Shown: positions 61,419 through 64,000 of the stretch, in pieces | Position numbering within the stretch: the first letter of the stretch is position 1 | Layout: every line of letters starts with the position of its first letter | NCBI GenBank assembly: GCA_028274465.1 | Contig: CM051458.1 | Span: 81,736,085-81,800,084 of the forward strand | DNA from: Plantago ovata | Lineage: Eukaryota; Streptophyta; Magnoliopsida; Lamiales; Plantaginaceae | Length of the DNA: 64,000 bases | Reading direction: 5' to 3' | Program-made: the position numbers and the translations under genes | The notes under the pieces: generated by a model | The model's database searches: none | What the model saw: the letters and a program-made list of their open reading frames with translations, nothing else | Told to the model about the DNA's origin: nothing

Positions 61419-63141
61419 ATGGCTGATGAGAATTCCACACCAGACGAGCACCGAAAAATCCCAGTCTTCACAGTCTTCAAGAACAACTGCATTGTCAACA
61501 AAATTTATCTGCATGATGACCCCAACTCACCGGGAATGGAACAGACTGTATCTGTTGGCAGCGATCCCAATTGTACCCTGCAACTGGAGCATCCGAGTAT
61601 TAGCAGATTGCACCTCCATCTCCACTTCCGACCCTCCTCTCGCTCAATTTCTCTCACTGACCTCGGTTCTGGTAAACTCTCTTACTTAATTGTAACTTCT
61701 TGGTTATAATTTTCTGTTGCATGCTCTTCTCCCTCACAGAATCTGTGTTTTCTTGGTTTTTGCGTGGTAGGATAATCGCATTGTAATCCTCCTGTAATTA
61801 CATGTTTATCAATATAATTTCAAAACCCTAGATGTGATGCACATAAGATGTTTGTGTATTTGCTAGTAGTATTTATGTATGATGATTCTGGAAATTCGTT
61901 GTTAGTACTGGAAGCCCTAAATACATACAGAAAGACGTTCTGGGGAGTTTGAGTTATTGGTTAGGGGAGTAAAAACTGAACCAGATAAATAAACAAGGAT
62001 ATCAAGTTTGTTTGTGTTCATGAACAGTGCAGGGGAATCTTGATTGGTGCAGCATTTATTTTTAATCCAACTGGTGTAAACTGTAAACAATGTATAAAGT
62101 GCATCATAATTACCTGAAAGTGTTTTATTCTCTTACTTTAATCATGTACCGAATATTTGTACCCTTGTAATTGATACAGATTGTATGCAATTTGCGATGT
62201 TTTTAGATGTCAAATGATGTTGTTTAGCAATGGTGCACATGATTATTGTCACTCAAAACTGGATGCAGCTTATATTGACATATAAAAAAGTTTACGTACA
62301 ATTCAAGAACACAATATAACTATTTTACTCTGTAGCAAAATCAGAAATGGTCTATGGTGTAATTGTACACACAGCTTCCATCATCACTTCTTGCAGTAGG
62401 ATCATAGTGTTTTGCATTAGGATCAGTACATCTTTCAGGAACAGGAACTCTCACTTCTTGAGCTGCTTTTCCTGTATAACCAAACAGAACAAATCAGAAA
62501 TGGTCTATGGTTTTTTAGGTTTGTTTGGTTATATATGGCACTTTTTTAGCCTGCTAGTGTGTATATTGGGTCTAGCCTGCTAGTGTGTATACTATAATGG
62601 ATGTAATTTCAGGTTCTAAATAGGATTTCTAAATACATACATATAGTGCTGTTTCAAATATTTGTGTGTTTCTGTAAGTCGATGTGGTATGAGCTTTATC
62701 GGGTCGTTTGGACTTTAGTTGTTGATAACTTTAGTTTTTGTAATGTCAGGACATGGAACTTGGATTTCGGGGAACAAAGTTGATCCATTTGTCAGGACAG
62801 AACTAAATGACGGTGATACTTTGCAACTTGGCGGGTCAAGCAGGTTGTATATGTTATTGCATTGGATTGCGTACAACTGTGCAGAAAACTCATTTGTGCC
62901 TCAACTGGATGAACCTACGGTTGAACAAGAACCTGAAGTCACAAGGATGTCCAAGGTCAGTATTAAGAATATCAGACTACAGGGACTAGATGATCGTACG
63001 GTTCAAGAAGATGCTCAAGGCACAAGGATGATGTCCCAGGTCAGTATTGAGAAAATCAGACTGAAGGGACTAGATGAACGTACGGTTGAACAAGGAGCTT
63101 TTGGAAGTTTGCCAGAGGACCTGGTATTTTATATCTTTTGA
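61419..63141 (+). CDS. FHA-domain protein reading into an F-box start, 2 exons
   Basis: Exons 61419-61671 and 62750-63141, joined in phase 1, give 214 aa. The FHA domain (phosphothreonine-binding) spans about residues 15-120: VGSDPNCTLQLEHPSISRLH, then LTDLGSGHGTWISGNK across the intron, then LNDGDTLQLGGSSRLYML. The core Ser-Arg-x-His is present, but the Arg of the usual GR pair is Ser (VGSDP). After it come two repeats of about 35 residues (SIKNIRLQGLDDRTV and SIEKIRLKGLDERTV). The frame then enters an F-box (GSLPEDLVFYIF) and stops at TGA 63139-63141, where the F-box paralogue has Gln. Without that stop the frame continues to 63756 into the FBA region. Either a short FHA protein or a broken FHA-F-box fusion. 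Confidence 0.8.
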
Positions 63142-64000
63142 AATTTACCAACAAAGTCAGTGACACGGTTCAGGTGCGCATCAAAACAATTTGACAGTTT
63201 GGTAACAAGTCCAGCTTTTATATCTGCACACTTACATTGCAAATCTAAGACAACGAAAAGGTGTGGATTACTGCTAATAAGACACTCAACAGAATCCAAC
63301 TGCATACTATCCTTCCATGATTCCAATTCTGCTAATCTAGACAACGACACTATGCTTTACCCCCCTATGCAAATCCTTACTCATCCCTGCAACACTGCCC
63401 TACTTTGCTCTCCTGAGATGTGTTGTCCGAGGAACTTTAATGGACTTAGATCTCAAAATGGACTCGTGCTTTTGGTAGATCATCAAAGCGTTGGTGTTTG
63501 CAATCCATCTTTGAGAAAGATCAAAAGTATCCCATTCTGCCCTTATTCTGATGCACTTGGATATTATGGAGAGGATACAATTACTTCAAAGCTAGTATTT
63601 TCAGCATGGGGGTTTGGAAACAGGAACGACAGTGACTATTTTGTTGTGCATCTACAGACTGTGATGAGGCCAAATGATAACCTCATTAGAGCTTCCTTGT
63701 TTAACTCCACTGACAATTCATGGGTCATGATTGACCACAGGGGGACAATTTTTGTCTGACAGTGAGCCATCACCTTTTCGATGGGATTTGCCATTGGCAC
63801 ACCTTCGCCATGAATCATGATCAAAGGGATGCTATTCTGACTTTCAAATTAGATAGCGAATCATTCGGGAAGATCGAGTATCCCGTCGATGTTTCGAGAG
63901 TAACATCAACTTTGTTGACCCTCAAAGGTCATCTTGCTGTGGTTTGTGGTAAAAAAGGGTTTCGAATGTTACAGAAGTATGACATCTGGGCACTGACAGA
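63109..64000 (+). pseudogene. Decayed F-box/FBA module downstream of the FHA domain (runs off window)
   Basis: Paralogue of 38429 onward: LPTKSVTRFRCASKQFDSLV, NGLRSQNGLVLLVDHQ, AWGFGNRNDSDYFVVHLQ. The first part (to 63756) is in the FHA frame apart from the TGA at 63139. A 1-bp loss near 63752 shifts the rest, which reads on as DGICHWHT, LTFKLDSESFGK, KYDIWAL to the window end. One nonsense change and one frameshift suggest recent loss, unless the window carries sequencing errors. Confidence 0.8.

Overview
This window is nuclear DNA from a flowering plant, most likely a eudicot. It is AT-rich. Genes carry GT..AG introns in plant style, and the families present are plant ones: soluble epoxide hydrolases, an F-box protein with an F-box-associated domain, RING-H2, FHA, a peroxisomal crotonase, RPL9 and a Mediator-like piece. 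Most of the remaining sequence is plant transposable elements, many inserted into one another. I could not name a species.

Layout. 1-4.4 kb: two convergent, apparently intact epoxide hydrolase genes. 4.5-5.0 kb: a small TRIM-like LTR element. 5.0-10.8 kb: a decayed L1-type LINE (minus strand). 11.0-13.6 kb: a Mutator-like element with a 10-bp target duplication and nested MITEs. 13.6-17.7 kb: an epoxide hydrolase 5' scrap, a TRIM-like piece, a LINE 3' fragment, MITEs and an intact RING-H2 gene. 18.0-20.6 kb: a 5'-truncated LINE with a long reverse transcriptase frame. 21.5-23.3 kb: a likely solo LTR with a 5-bp duplication. 23.8-27.6 kb: four small DNA transposons. 27.7-33.4 kb: a third LINE (plus strand). 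34.0-39.5 kb: a crotonase gene whose last exon appears to join in frame to an F-box exon. 40.3-45.7 kb: a MED28-like scrap, an epoxide hydrolase pseudogene and a RING-H2 pseudogene. 46.7 kb: a tRNA-derived SINE with an 18-bp duplication. 47.4-52.8 kb: tandem repeats, MITEs and an RPL9 pseudogene split by a transposon. 55-60.4 kb: Mutator-like MITEs, one containing a CACTA element. 61.4-64 kb: an FHA gene running in frame into a second, decayed F-box module.

Three themes stand out. First, an F-box/FBA module with no start codon of its own lies behind two unrelated N-terminal domains, crotonase and FHA. Second, parts of the epoxide hydrolase/RING region are duplicated colinearly at 13.6-17.7 and 41.2-45.7 kb, and the second set has decayed. 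Third, small Mutator-type elements are abundant; at least four have exact 9-bp duplications, and one family carries arrays of AGCTCCGATTGGAGCT-type palindromes.

The genes do not form a pathway that can be seen from sequence. All calls come from reading the sequence; no database search was run.
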